This document shows, one piece after another, positions 49,616 through 61,170 of a stretch of 64,000 bases of DNA. Below the pieces are notes generated by a model. It saw only the letters and a list, made by a program, of their open reading frames with translations. It did no database searches and was not told the DNA's origin. Source of the DNA: Malus domestica. Lineage: Eukaryota; Streptophyta; Magnoliopsida; Rosales; Rosaceae. The first letter of the stretch is position 1. Each line of letters begins with the position of its first letter. Location of the stretch: NCBI RefSeq assembly GCF_042453785.1, contig NC_091667.1, positions 34,092,001 to 34,156,000 on the forward strand. The letters run 5' to 3'. A program made the position numbers and the translations under genes.

Positions 49616-52600
49616 TTACACTAGACCTGGTTGCACGTTCTTCATGGTCATTTGTCTTCGAGGAATCCCTTCACAAGTGTGAACTGTAGAAGCAAATCGA
49701 AGGGAGCAGCAGGTTTCCCCGATGGAAGACAAGTTTTGCGCGACGCTGACATCAGCGTCTTGCAATCTCCTCCCAAACAAAGATGTTTATGCATGAAAAG
49801 AGATGTGATGTAAATACTACAATTCCTTGAGAACAAAGCAAGCAACAATAACGGTAAAACTATCACAGATTACTATACCTGTAGAAGATAGGTTAGCATG
49901 GAATTCCTAAATGGAACATGGTCCTCCTTGTTCACCAAAGCAGACATCATGCAACTCAAGGATAACAAACTTTTGTTAATAGTTTGGGTTTCCTTCAACC
50001 GCTCTCCGGTTGCACCCGTCCTCGACAATCTCTCACTTCCAGCGAGATCGATAAGATTTAAGACCTCATTGACTTCTTGTTTTTGTTTTCCCCCGATATA
50101 TGGACTCTGAAACCAAAATAAGGGAAGAAAGAAAAGTGCCCCATTTTAAAATGCTTCAATATTTCCACAAAAAACATCATTCTGGGAAGCCTGGTGAAAT
50201 ACTTTGTCAAAGGTCAAATGATGATTTTGTCCTGCAAAGTTAATAAAACATTTATAGAAAATTAGATTCAAATAATTCGTCACTATGATTTTAAACTAGA
50301 TAAGAAATAAAACAAGCATTAGAGTGCCCATACCATTTGGTAGCAAGTCGATGCCTCTGCCAAGAGACTCTGTTGCGGTAGGATAAGAAACTGCAGGCGC
50401 TTCATTCTCATTAGCTAGCCACGGTCAAACTCGACAAAAGACCCTCATATTTCCTTTTACTTCCTATTAAAGAAGAAGATTCATACCTAAAATATTCCAA
50501 TTACGATTCTCTTCTAAACCACATATTGTTAAATACATCTGACATACTAAATACAACCCACTAATACTTTTTTCCAATTAAATTTTAAAACACACCCCAC
50601 TTACATTCCCAAATTGCCCTCACTTTCTGCATATACCATACACTCTCTACATACACCCCACATCCAAAAAGAAGCAAATGAATACACAACTAGGTTTCTG
50701 TCATGAATGTTTTTTTCTCCCACAGATATCAAATGCAAAAATCATGAATATTCATAACAAATGAGTTATTTTAGTTGATATCTAACGAACGCGAGATTTA
50801 TGTTAACAAACATCAAATGATACGAACAAATATGGGTGAATAATCATAAACATGTGAAACAGCCTAAATAATTATAGGGTCTTTTTTCACGTTTACATTT
50901 CTGTCAATTTTAGGGTTTAGGTCCATCAATTTAGAGGTTCCTTTGAATTAGGGGTTTATGATTGAATTAGTCACTGATCGATTAACCATGCCAACATCAC
51001 TTTCATGTTATTTGGGAAAACATGTGCTCAATACAAGGGCAAATTTGGCTATTGCATTTTCCATGGGATAACATTTTCATTGACTAGTCACCCAAAGAGC
51101 AGAGCATGAAGAAAAATAGTATACAAATTGAACATGACGGGGGTGTATTCATAAAATAACTTCTATTAGAAAATTTATGGAGCCTAAATAGTTATTTTAT
51201 ATTAAAGTAATAAAACAATATGTGAAGTACATTTAACAAAGTGAGGTGCTAATAAGAATACCATAAAAGTGTTATGGAATTTTTTCCTGAAGTTTTCTCC
51301 TTCAAACACGATTCTTTTCTGTTCTTCTAGTTGTGTCAGTGTCATCTTCAGTTTTTCATTTAAAGCACCTAAATTGTGCTTCAAGGTATATTCTCTTTTC
51401 TGGAAAAGCATGCCGACAACAAAAATAAATAAATAAAACGTTTTAAAATAGATGACTTAGTATTTAATATTTTAAACTAAACATATATTCCTTTTAAGAT
51501 GAGTGGATTCTAATTTTCTCTAAAAATAGTAAAAGCAAAACAAAAATAAAACGAATCCAATACCAACCTTAAGCGACTTCACCCTTTGAGCTACTAATGT
51601 AAAACTTTCGGTCAAACGTTTCAGATCCTCAAAGTGCCTTACTCTTTGATCCATGATTTCTTTCTCGCCATCCCAGTCATGCGGCACCAACACGCAAACC
51701 ATAAATGTTATTTTACGTATCCATAAACAAATGAAACTGATTCATTTCCAAGCACGCAAACAATACCTTAAGCCTACACATCTCTCTCCTACATTAATCT
51801 ACCGATTTCTAGTTGTTGCGCTAATTTTTTTTCCTAAAAAATTATGCGTTTTCAAAGTAACGAGTTATAATAAAAGCATGATCTCGAATATGTTACGAAA
51901 ATTAATTGGACTTAATATTGATAATGGATTTACAAGTATTTTAATCATGATAAAATACATAATAGAGAAATTATTAGAACTACAGATCATAGAATAAGAG
52001 TTGGTTACAAACTCTTAAAACTGCAAACACAACTACTACCACGATAGGAGGAGCACTTATGATCTCACGTAAATAAAACTGCAGTATGGTCTTTCTTCTC
52101 GAACATGAGGTTTGTATGCACTAACTCTATCAAGAGTGAAACTATTCTGACTTCGAGAGAGAAGAAGATTGATGCGACTCTATGCTGTTTGGTTTCGATC
52201 ATAATTAGTTAGACCACCTATTGTTATTACTATCCATTAAGCTCATTACATAGGTAATATCATTACGCCCTTCTACACCTCAAAACATACTATCATTCAA
52301 TGTATTTAAACTTTTTTTCGTATGTAATGAGGATTATGAATGAAGATATGAATTTACTTTGATTTATTTTCCATTTCAACATTTATTTTCTTACAATTTC
52401 CCTTTTATCATGTTTGATCCTATCAAATATCACTACAAAGGTTTTGCCACAACAATTTTACAATTCATTCATTAGAGTTTGTATTGGTTGTCTAAATCTC
52501 ATGTCTAATCCTGCAAGTAAGTCTTGCTTCCTTTATTTGTATATTAATAATACATGTTGACAACGATATAATATATAAATGTAGTCTAGTGATCAAGTTC

Positions 52601-53702
52601 TTTAAGTATCAAAATACCAACAATGCACACCACAATATTACAAAAATAAAACCAAATACAAACCTCTAAAGCTTTTAAACTTGCAAGGATATGTGGCAAA
52701 AAATTTGCAAATTGTTTCTACAAAAGTCAATGAACCCATTTATTTTTGTATTACATTCTCTAAACTTGCAAAACCACTAATCACTATTTGCATCACAAGG
52801 CATATGAACACCAATTCCGTTCTCGTAATTTACACATAGTAATGAAAAACTAATAAATAATGGAAAGCACTCTAGTCAATGGTGTATATGGAGATGTATA
52901 ACATATATATCTCTAGCTATAGGAGCCCAAGTCAACATCACATAAATAAAAAATTCACATTACTCAAATCGGAAGCACCAAAAATTCAAATAGGGATAAC
53001 TTTTCCACTAGCTTTTATCCCATTATTAGCAAAAAATCTTCACTATCCATTAACTCTTTCACTAAGGAAATCTTATTTTCCTCTATTTAAACCAATTTGG
53101 AACGAAAACCCTTCAACCCCATCAATGGAATCGACCCTTCTTTATCATCCAGGCCAAAATCTCCATATGTCCATACATTGAATAAGAGAACCCTCAACTT
53201 CCTTTGTGCTTGTTCTTGCCCAATATTAAATGTGTTTTGTTCTGGTGTGGGTTGTAATTAATTTTGGTGAAACAGGGTCATTGGTTTCAAGTTTGGAAGA
53301 TCATGAACGGAAACACCGTTGGTTGCTTGTTCTTACTTGGCACGTAACCACCTCCTCAACCCATAAAAATTTAAAAAATGTATGAGCAAACTGTGGTTCC
53401 AGTGGGTGGGTCTAGGGGAGGGATGAGGGGCAGCAAAAGGAAGTTAGGGAAATGGGGATCTTAGGCAGGGCCAAAAATGGAGGAAAATCATTGCAGATAG
53501 AACTCTTTGGCCTTGAAATGAAATATTAGATTGTTCAAGTCATTTACTATTTATACTTTCCCTCTAAAATCCATCAAAATCATAATTTGATTACACCATT
53601 TTTATTTTATTTTTCCAAAAATCAAAGTTATGGAATGAAAAAGTAAAGTTAGCTTACCAAAAGCGGAGTCAGATGAGCACTGCTTTGGTCGCTAGAAGCC
53701 AT
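49616..53702 (-). pseudogene. Broken kinesin-14 (ATK/KIN-14 type) gene, left palindrome arm
   Basis: Minus-directed, C-terminal-motor kinesin-14 remains. Exon 1 (53,702-53,658) encodes MASSDQSSAHLTPLL. Then come a coiled-coil exon with stops (about 51,840-51,765), PHDWDGEKEIMDQRVRHFED (51,680), the neck (REYTLKHNLGALNEKLK, then LEEQKRIVFEGENFRKK; 51,400-51,270), the first motor part (SYPTATESLGRGIDLLPN, about 50,370) and HHLTFDKVFHQASQNDVF (50,220). The later part is [20 protein letters not shown] and [17 protein letters not shown] (50,070-49,880), then LGGDCKTLM, a frame shift, and CSLRFASTVHTCEGIPRRQ with a stop at 49,618-49,616. The exons for the P-loop and the centre of the motor domain are absent. 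With stops and a frameshift, this is a pseudogene. Confidence 0.9.
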
Positions 53703-53924
53703 TAATCAGGTGGAGTTGAGGATCAGATTATCCAAGGATAAGAGCACAGGGAAGAAGAAGAATAAGAGGGAATGGTTGGGGCATAGGAAAAGAGGGAAGA
53801 AGAAGAATAAGAGTGCTTTCTTTTTCTAAAAGTTTTACAAAGATCATTTATTCGGAGTCGTCGATGCAGGGTGTGGAGTTCCCTTCTCTTTTTTTCTCTT
53901 TCTTTATACAATATAAAATAGAGA

Positions 53925-54215
53925 ACTTTAACGAAAATCTTTCGATACTGTTCACTTTTACAAAAAACCATATTTTTACACTAAAAAGTCAATCCTAATA
54001 CTATTCATTTTACCCTTTATTTTATTCTTATCGTTAAAACTCAAAGTTTTCAAGTCATTTTCATTAATTTTCCTTTGTTTTTTATGTTTTAAAAAGTTAT
54101 TTTACAAGTAAAACTAACGAAAATGATTTGAAAACTTAACGATAAGGACAAAATAAAGGGTAAAACGAATAGTACCACGATTGACATTTTAGTGTAAAAA
54201 TATGGTTTTTCATTA
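53925..54215. mobile_element. Palindromic MITE-like sequence at the kinesin axis
   Basis: The left half contains CCATATTTTTACACTAAAAA and TTTACCCTTTATTTTATTCT. The right half holds the mirrored AAAATAAAGGGTAAAACGAA and TAGTGTAAAAATATGG. The half-elements share TTTTTACACTAAAAAGTCAA with the MITE at 42,409-42,611. It could be a MITE or simply the joined arm ends of the palindrome. Confidence 0.65.
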
Positions 54216-54294
54216 AAATTCCCTATTTACATAGTATAAAGAAAGAAAGAAAAAGAAGAAGAGAACTCCACACCCTACATCGACAACTCTGAAT

Positions 54295-54500
54295 AAATGA
54301 TCTTTGAAAAACTTTTAGAAAAAAGAAAAACAAAGACAGGAGAGAGAGGGAGGGAGTTGTACACGTTGAAAAGGAGCATCCCAAAACTTTTAGAGACAAG
54401 AAAGAGAGAGAGAGTTGTACATTGCAAAAAAAAAACGCAGCCCAAAACTTTTAGAGAGAGAAAGACAGAGGAGGGAGGGAGTTGTACATAGCTAAAACAG
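54295..54500. repeat. Imperfect leader repeats, AACTTTTAGAG...GAGTTGTACA
   Basis: Three to four purine-rich units each contain CTTTTAGAGA and end GGGAGTTGTACA or GAGAGTTGTACA, with a period of about 65-70 bases. Only the right arm has the expansion; the left arm has a single unit near 53,825. Confidence 0.7.
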
Positions 54501-54785
54501 ATATTTCGAAAACTTTTAGAGAGAGAAACAAATAGATAGGTGATGGAGCGTTAGGTGATTAGACATGAGCATGCCATTATAGTAAAAAAGCAATCTCCTG
54601 TCTTTTCCTCTGCCCACACCTTCCCTCTTCTTCTTCTTCTTCCCCGTTGGATAATCCGACCCTGCGCATGTCATTCTAGTGAAAAAGCATTGTCCTATCT
54701 TTTCCTTTACGCCACCCTTTCCTTCTTCTTCTTCTTCCCCGTGCTCTTATCCTTAGATAATCCAACCTTCGCCTCCACCTGATTA

Positions 54786-57700
54786 ATGATTTCTAACGAC
54801 CAAAGCAGGACTTCTCCGACTCCGCTTTCGGTAAGCTCTAACTTTACTTTTTCATTCCATAACTTTGATTTTTGGAAAAATAGAATAAGGAGGGTGTAGT
54901 CAAATTATGATTTTATAAGATTTTGATAAATTTTAGAGAGGAAACTATAAATAGAAAATGACTTAAACAATCTAACATTTTATTTCAGGGCCAAAGAGTT
55001 CTATCTACAGTAGTCTTTCTCCATTTTTTGCCCTGCATGAGATCCCTATTTCCCTAACTTCCTTTCGCCACCCTTCATCCCTCCCTGAGACCCACCCACT
55101 GTGACCGTAGTTTGCTCATCTATTTTCTAAATTTTTATGGGTTGAGTAGGTGGCTGTGTGCCAAGCAAGAACAAATCACCAATGGCGCTTCCGATCATGA
55201 TCTCCCAAACCTAAAACCAATGGCCTTGTTTCAGACCAGAATTAATCCAACCCACACAAAAACAAAACCCAATTGATATTGGGCTCCCACAGCAAGAACA
55301 AGCACAAAGGAAGTTGAGGATTTTCATGGTGTTTTACTCAATGTATGGGCATGTGGAGATTTTGGCCTAGAGGATAAAGAAAATGGTCGATTCCATTGAT
55401 GGGGTTGAAGGGTTTTCGTTCCAAATTGCTTCAAATAGAGGAAGATAAGGCTTTCTCAGTGAAAGAGTTAAGGGATAGTGAAGATTTTTGGCCAATACTG
55501 GAATGAAAGCTAGTGGAAAAGTTATCCCTCTTTGCATATTTTGGTACTTCAGATTTGAGTAATGTGAATTTTTTATTTATGTGATGTTACTTGGGCTCCA
55601 CATCTAGAGATGTATGTGTTATACATCTTCATATACACCATTTACTAGAGTGTTTTTCATTATTTATTGGTTTTTCATTGCTATGTGTAAATTGCAAGAA
55701 CGAAATTGGTATCCATATGCCTTGTAATACAAATAGTGGTCGGTGACTTTGCAAGTTTATAGAATGTAATACAAAAATAAACAGGTTGATTGACTTTTGC
55801 AAGAACAATTTATAAATTTTGTGCCACATATCCTTGCAAGTTTAAAAGCTTTAGAGGTTTGTATTAATTTTTATTTTGTTTTACTTTTATTTTTGTTATA
55901 TATTTATAATATTGTGGTGTGCATTGTTGGCATTTTGATACTTAAAGAACTTGATCAACCAGATCACTATACTACATTCATATATTATATCGTTGTTAAC
56001 ATATATTATTAATATACAAATAAAAGAAGCAAAACTTACTTGCAGGATTAGCCATAAGATCCAAACAACCAACACAAACTCTAATGAACGAATTGTAAAG
56101 TTGTTGGGGCAAAACCTTTGCAGTGATCTTTGATAGGATCATACTTGATAAAAAGGAAATTGCAAGAAAGTAAATGTTGAAATGGAAAATAAATTAAAGT
56201 AAATTCATATATTATTCATAATCCTCTTTACATACGAAAAGAAGTTTAAATACATTGAAGGATAGTAAGATTTAAGGTGTAGATGGACCTAATGGATAAT
56301 AATAACAATATGTGGTCTAACTAGTCATGACTGAAGCCTAATAGCATAGAGTCACATCAATCTTCTCTTCTCTAGGACTCAGAATAGTTTCACTCTTGAT
56401 AGAGCTAGTGCATATAAACCTCATGTTTGAGAAGATAAGACCATACAGTTTTGTTTACGTGAGATCACAACTACTCCTCTTATCATGGTAGCAATTGTGT
56501 TTGCAATTTTAAGAGTTTGTAACCAACTCTTATTCCATTATCTTTAGTTCTAATAATTTCCCTCTTGTGTATTTTATCATGATTAAAATACTAGTGAGTC
56601 CATCATTAATATAAGTCTAAATAGTCCTCATAACATATTCAATATCATGGTTTTATTATAACTCACATTACTTTGAAAACGCACAATTTTTCAGGAAAAA
56701 GAATCAGCACAACAATTAGAAATTGATAGATTGAAGCAAGAGAGAGATGTGATGAGGCTCAAGGTATTGTTTGCATGCTTGGAAATGAATTAGCTCCATT
56801 GGTCTATAGATATATAAAATAACATCTATGATTTACGTGTAGGTGCCACATGACTGGGATGGCAAGGGAGAAATCATGGACCAAAGAGTGAGGCACTTTG
56901 AGGAGCTGGAACGTTTGACCGAAAGTGTTACATTAGTAGCCCAAAGAGTGAAGTCGATTAAGATTGGTATTGGATTCATTTTACTTTTGTTTTGCTTTTA
57001 TTATTTTTTGAGAAAATTAAAATCCCCCCTCATCTTAAAAGGAATATATATTTAATTTAAAATGTTAAATACTAAGGCATTTACTTCAAAACGTTTTATT
57101 TATTTATTTATTTTTGTTATGAGCATGGTTTTCCAGGAAAGAGAATACACACTGAAGCATGATTTAGATGCTTCAAATGAAAAACTGAAGATGGAACAGA
57201 AAAGAATCGTGCTTGAAGGAGAAAACCTCAGAAAAAAAAACTCCATAACACTATTACGGTAAGTTTTTTTATTAGCACTTCACACTTTGTTAAATGCACC
57301 CCACATATTGTTTTATTATTAAATAATTTAACACTCTAATATAAAATAACTATTTAGATCCCATAAATTTTCTAATATAAGTTATTTTATTTATACACCC
57401 TATGTAGAGCCCAACCCAAAAAACTAGTCCAACAAGTGAGAGGACCCCAAGGACTTAAGAATCCCTACACCCTCATAAGTGTAGTTGATGTGGGATCATA
57501 ACATTACACCACCCTTCGGAAGCCGACACCCACGGCGGCCCTTATTCTGGTGGCTTTCACTCTTAACGGCGGCGCACCCTTGGTCGTCCCGTTAAGGTAG
57601 TCCCTTCCAGGTCGTTCCCTCCGCAGCGTCGGGAACCTAGGCTCTGATACCAATATTAGGTACTCAATGTTAGGTACTCAAGCCCAAGGGAATAGCCCAA

Positions 57701-59143
57701 CCCAAAAGACTAATCTAATAAGTGGGAGGATCCCAAGGACTAAAGAACCCTTACACCCCCATAAGTGTAGTCGATGTGGGGTCATAACATTACACCACCA
57801 TTCGGAAGCCGACGCCCACGGCGGCCCTTACTCTGGTGGCTTTCACTCTTAGCGGCGGCGCACCCTTGGTCGTCCCGTTAAGGTAGTCCTTTCCAGGTCG
57901 CCTCCTCCGCAGCGTCGGGAACCTAGGCTCTGATACCAATGTTAGGTACTCAAGCCCAAGGGAAGAGCCCAACCCAAAAAACTAGTCTAATAGGTGGGAG
58001 GACCCCAATGACTTAAGAACCCCTACAACCCCATAAGTGTAGTCGATGCGGGATCATAACACTACGTTATGTTCAATTTGTATATTTTTCTTCTTGCTCT
58101 ACTCTTTAAATGTCTAGTCAATGACAATGTTGATCCCATGAAAAATGCAATAGTCAAATCTGCCTTTTTATTGAGCACATGTTCTTCCAAACAACATAAA
58201 AGTGATGTTGACATGGTTGATCGATCAGTGACCAATTCAATCATAAACCCCTAATTCACATAAACCCCCAAACTGATAGACCTAAACCCTAAAATTGACA
58301 AAAATCTAAACGTGAAGAAAAATCCTAGAATTATTGGTTGTTTCACATGTTTACTATCATTCATCCATATTTGTTCGTATTTTTTTGTTTGTTGACATAA
58401 ATCTCGTGCTTGTCAAATATCAAATGAAATATCTCATTTGTTATGAATATTCATGATTTCTGTATTTGATATTCGTGGGAGAAAAAAACATTCATATTTG
58501 ATGTTTAATATTCATGATAGAAACCTAGTTGTGTATTTCTTTGATTCTTTTTAGATGTGGGATGTATGTAGAGAGTAAGATATATGCAGAAAGTGTGAGG
58601 TGTAAGGGCAATTTGGGAATATAAGTGGGGTGTATTTAATATATAAGATGTATTTAACAACATATGACGCAAAAGAGAATCGTAATTTGAAGATTTTAGG
58701 TACTAACCTTCTTCTTTAATACGAATTAAAAGGAAATATTAAGATCTTTTGTCGAGTGCGACCGTGGCTAGCTGATGAGGATGAAGCACCTACAATTTCT
58801 TATCCTACCGACCATGGCTAGCTGATGAGGATGAAGCACCTACAATTTCTTATCCTACCGCAACAAAATCTCTCGACAGAGACATCATCTTGCTACAAAA
58901 TGGTATGGGCACTCTAATGCTTGGTTTTTTTTCTTATCTAATTTAAAATCATAGAGACGAATTATTTGGATCTAATTTCACCATAAATGTTTTGTCAACT
59001 TTACAAGCCAAAATCATCATTTTACCTTTGACATAATATTTCACCACGAGGCTTCCCAGGAGGATGTTTTTGTGGAAATATCGGAGCTTATGCACAGTGC
59101 ACTCAATGGCTATAAGGTACAGTGCACTCAATGGCTATAAGGT
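54786..59143 (+). pseudogene. Broken kinesin-14 gene, right palindrome arm
   Basis: Plus-directed copy. Exon 1 (54,786-54,830) encodes MISNDQSRTSPTPLS. Next are 56,695-56,763 (EKESAQQLEIDRLKQERDVM), 56,843-56,962 (PHDWDGKGEIMDQRVRHFEE), 57,137-57,258 (neck, REYTLKHDLDASNEKLKM and EQKRIVLEGENLRKK), about 58,750-58,902 ([19 protein letters not shown]) and about 58,990-59,116 ([20 protein letters not shown], then ALNGYK). Defects: the splice donor after 56,962 is ATTGGT where the left arm has GTTGGT; a 51-base tandem duplication at 58,758-58,861 inserts a stop; a ~27-base duplication follows the last exon; and a TRIM lies in the intron at 57.4-58.1 kb. The P-loop (GQTGSGKT) and everything after it are absent. 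No motor function is possible. Confidence 0.9.
57415..58066 (-). mobile_element. Tandem TRIM retrotransposon (three LTRs, two interiors)
   Basis: The order is LTR (5' truncated, 57,415-57,522), interior, LTR (about 57,670-57,791), interior, LTR (57,940-58,063). The LTR is about 125 bases, reading TGTTAGGTACTCAAGCCCAA at one end and GGGATCATAACA at the other. Next to an LTR the minus strand reads TTGGTATCAGAGCC, the binding site for initiator methionine tRNA, so the element lies on the minus strand. At the other side of the interior the minus strand has a purine run, GAAGGGTGGTG. The interior of about 145 bases is non-coding. These features define a TRIM. The matching place in the left palindrome arm (about 51,140) lacks it. 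Confidence 0.85.
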
Positions 59144-59235
59144 AGAGTGATTTTGTTTTCTAAGCATTTTAAATTGTGACTTTTCTTTCTTACATTATTT
59201 TGGTTGCGGAGTCCATATTCAAGCATAACTTTTGC

Positions 59236-60555
59236 CCTTGGTGAACAGTAGTCAACCACCGGATCTTAGTAGAGAATAACCAGCACTTATTACCAAGTCG
59301 AAAATTGTAGTCCAACGTAATAAACATAATCCAAAAACTGATAGAGCTGAAAAAAAATTATAATAACATTCTAATTCACATGCTAAAACCAACAATGACT
59401 ACAAACAAAACACAGTTAATCTCCATACACAAAAGAAATAGAAACACCAATAAACACCAAGAAAATAAACAATAAAGATATGAAACAGAGGGTAAAGAAA
59501 ATTAAAAATTATTTGAACAATTAACATTAAAAACCACATAGCACCAATCGAAAGGACAAAACAACACTCACAAATTTTTTACCTCTTTTCTTCTGCCTTT
59601 GTATCAGTTGCGAACAAAAATTATTTGCCTTCAGCCAGGGCACACGGTTAAAATATTCAGACACCTATACACCAAAGAAATTTGTTACAATACATTGACA
59701 AAGCAAATAATCATTGATTAAACATAATTAACAAATCTGTACCCATGATCTCTATGCAACCATACGGTTTACCTTACCACTTGTTCCCTACTGCCCTCTA
59801 ACTAACAAAAACTATTTTACCTAATTAATAGAGTTTGAACAACTAACATTAAAAACCACATAGCACCAATCGAAAGCATAAAACAAGAATCATAAAATTT
59901 TTACCTCTTTTCTTCTCCCTTTGTACCAACTGGGAACAAAAATTATTTGCCTTCGGCCAAGGCACACGATTGAAATTTTTTAGAAATCTATATGCCAAAT
60001 TTGTTACAATACACTAACAAAGCAAATAATCATTGATTAAACCTAATTAACAAATCTGTATCCATGATCTCTATCCAACCATATGGTTTACCTTATTGCT
60101 TGTTCCCTACTGCCCTTTAACTAACAAAAGCTATTTTACCTAACTAATAAAGAGTAATTATACATGCATTTAATGGTAACCAACCAATGATTATGTAAAC
60201 AAATACACATGTGGGTGATAAATGAAGTTCTGAACTAAAAGTTGAGACGATGGATTGACAACCTATTAAATCAAACGAAAAATAATAATAATGAAAGAGA
60301 TCAACTCTAATTGTCTTTCCTTGCACCATTACCAGAACAAAATTTATGCGAGCCAAAAACAATGAAATGGTCAATGCAAACATTGCAGACAGATTCAAAA
60401 AAAAAAAATTTGAAGCCAAGGAAAAACTTGAAAACCCACAAAAAACCGAAATCTTATAGGAGTCCATCTTTCCATCGTTTTCCTTCAAAATAAAAACAAA
60501 AAACTCTAATTTGTGTGCCTACACATATACATCGGATAAAAATCGTAAACAAATA
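59236..60555. other. Intergenic with a 322-bp tandem duplication
   Basis: Past the palindrome end the sequence is AT-rich. Its main content is the duplication listed next. A 114-codon minus-strand frame at 60,144-60,488 has no recognised domain. Confidence 0.5.
59511..60147. repeat. Tandem duplication, 322-bp period, with exon-like segment
   Basis: The block starting AACATTAAAAACCACATAGC at 59,523 recurs at 59,845. On the minus strand each copy has an open segment, RVPWLKANNFCSQLIQRQKK in one and RVPWPKANNFCSQLVQREKK in the other. Both are followed by a donor-like AGGTAAAA. Amino-acid changes are conservative, but two copies are too few to show selection. The product is not recognised. Confidence 0.75.
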
Positions 60556-61170
60556 CAACAACAACAACAAAGCCTTTTCCCACTAAGTGGGGTCGGCTAT
60601 ATGAATCCTAGAACGCCATTGCGCTCGGTTTTGTGTCATGTCCTCCGTTAGATCCAAGTACTCTAAGTCTTTTCTTAGAGTCTCTTCCAAAGTTGTCCTA
60701 GGTCTTCCTCTACCCCTTCGGCCCTGAACCTCTGTCCCGTAGTCACATCTTCGAACCGGAGCGTCAGTCGGCCTTCTTTGCACATGTTCAAAATCACCGG
60801 AGCCGATTTTCTCTCATCTTTCCTACAATTTCGGCTACTCCTACTTTACCTCGGATATCCTCATTCCCAATCTTATCATTTCTCGTGTGCCCACACATCC
60901 CACGAAGCATCCTCATCTCCGCTACACCCATTTTGTGTACGTGTTGATGCTTCACCACCCAACATTCTGTGCCATACAACATCGCTAGCCTTATTGTCGT
61001 CCTATAAAATTTTCCCTTGAGCTTCAGTGGCCTACGACGGTCACACAACACGCCGGATGCACTCTTTCCATCCAGCTCGTATTCTATGGTTGAGATCTCC
61101 ATCTAATTCTCCGTTCTCTTGCAAGATAGATCCTAGGTAGCGAAAACGATCGCTTTTTGTGATCTTCGCT
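60556..61170 (-). mobile_element. RTE-type LINE 3' end, 5' truncated
   Basis: Minus-strand text matches the C-terminal end of plant RTE reverse transcriptases: [29 protein letters not shown], then in another frame [40 protein letters not shown] and [20 protein letters not shown]. After a stop where RWFGHV is expected comes VQRRPTDAPVRRCDYGTEVQ and RGRGRPRTTLEETLRKDLEY. The 3' tail is made of GTTGTTGTT repeats (plus strand CAACAACAACAA at 60,556). One frameshift near 61,075 and a TGG-to-TGA type stop near 60,795 show decay. The left part of the element is cut off at about 61,170 by other repeat DNA. Confidence 0.9.

Larger units (their letters stand above)
50105..59235. repeat. Large inverted duplication (kinesin palindrome), axis near 54,085
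   Basis: The left arm (about 50,105-54,085) matches the reverse complement of the right arm (about 54,086-59,235) through exons, introns and the upstream leader. Examples: the neck exon at 51,400 against 57,140; TAACTTTACTTTTTCATTCC at 54,838 against its complement at 53,650; and CTAGCCACGGTC at 50,415 against GACCGTGGCTAG at 58,758. Identity appears to be roughly 80-90%. The right arm is about 1.1 kb longer because of a TRIM, leader repeats and small duplications. Beyond GGAGTCCATAT (59,215-59,225) the arms no longer match. Confidence 0.9.

Noticed and set aside
57415..58066. Possible Cassandra element (TRIM with 5S rRNA in its LTR).
   Set aside because: The LTRs show no 5S rRNA-like sequence; only the primer-binding site and size fit a TRIM.
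54786..59143. The right-arm kinesin as a functional short kinesin-like gene.
   Set aside because: It lacks the P-loop and most of the motor, has a lost splice donor, and has a tandem duplication that inserts a stop.
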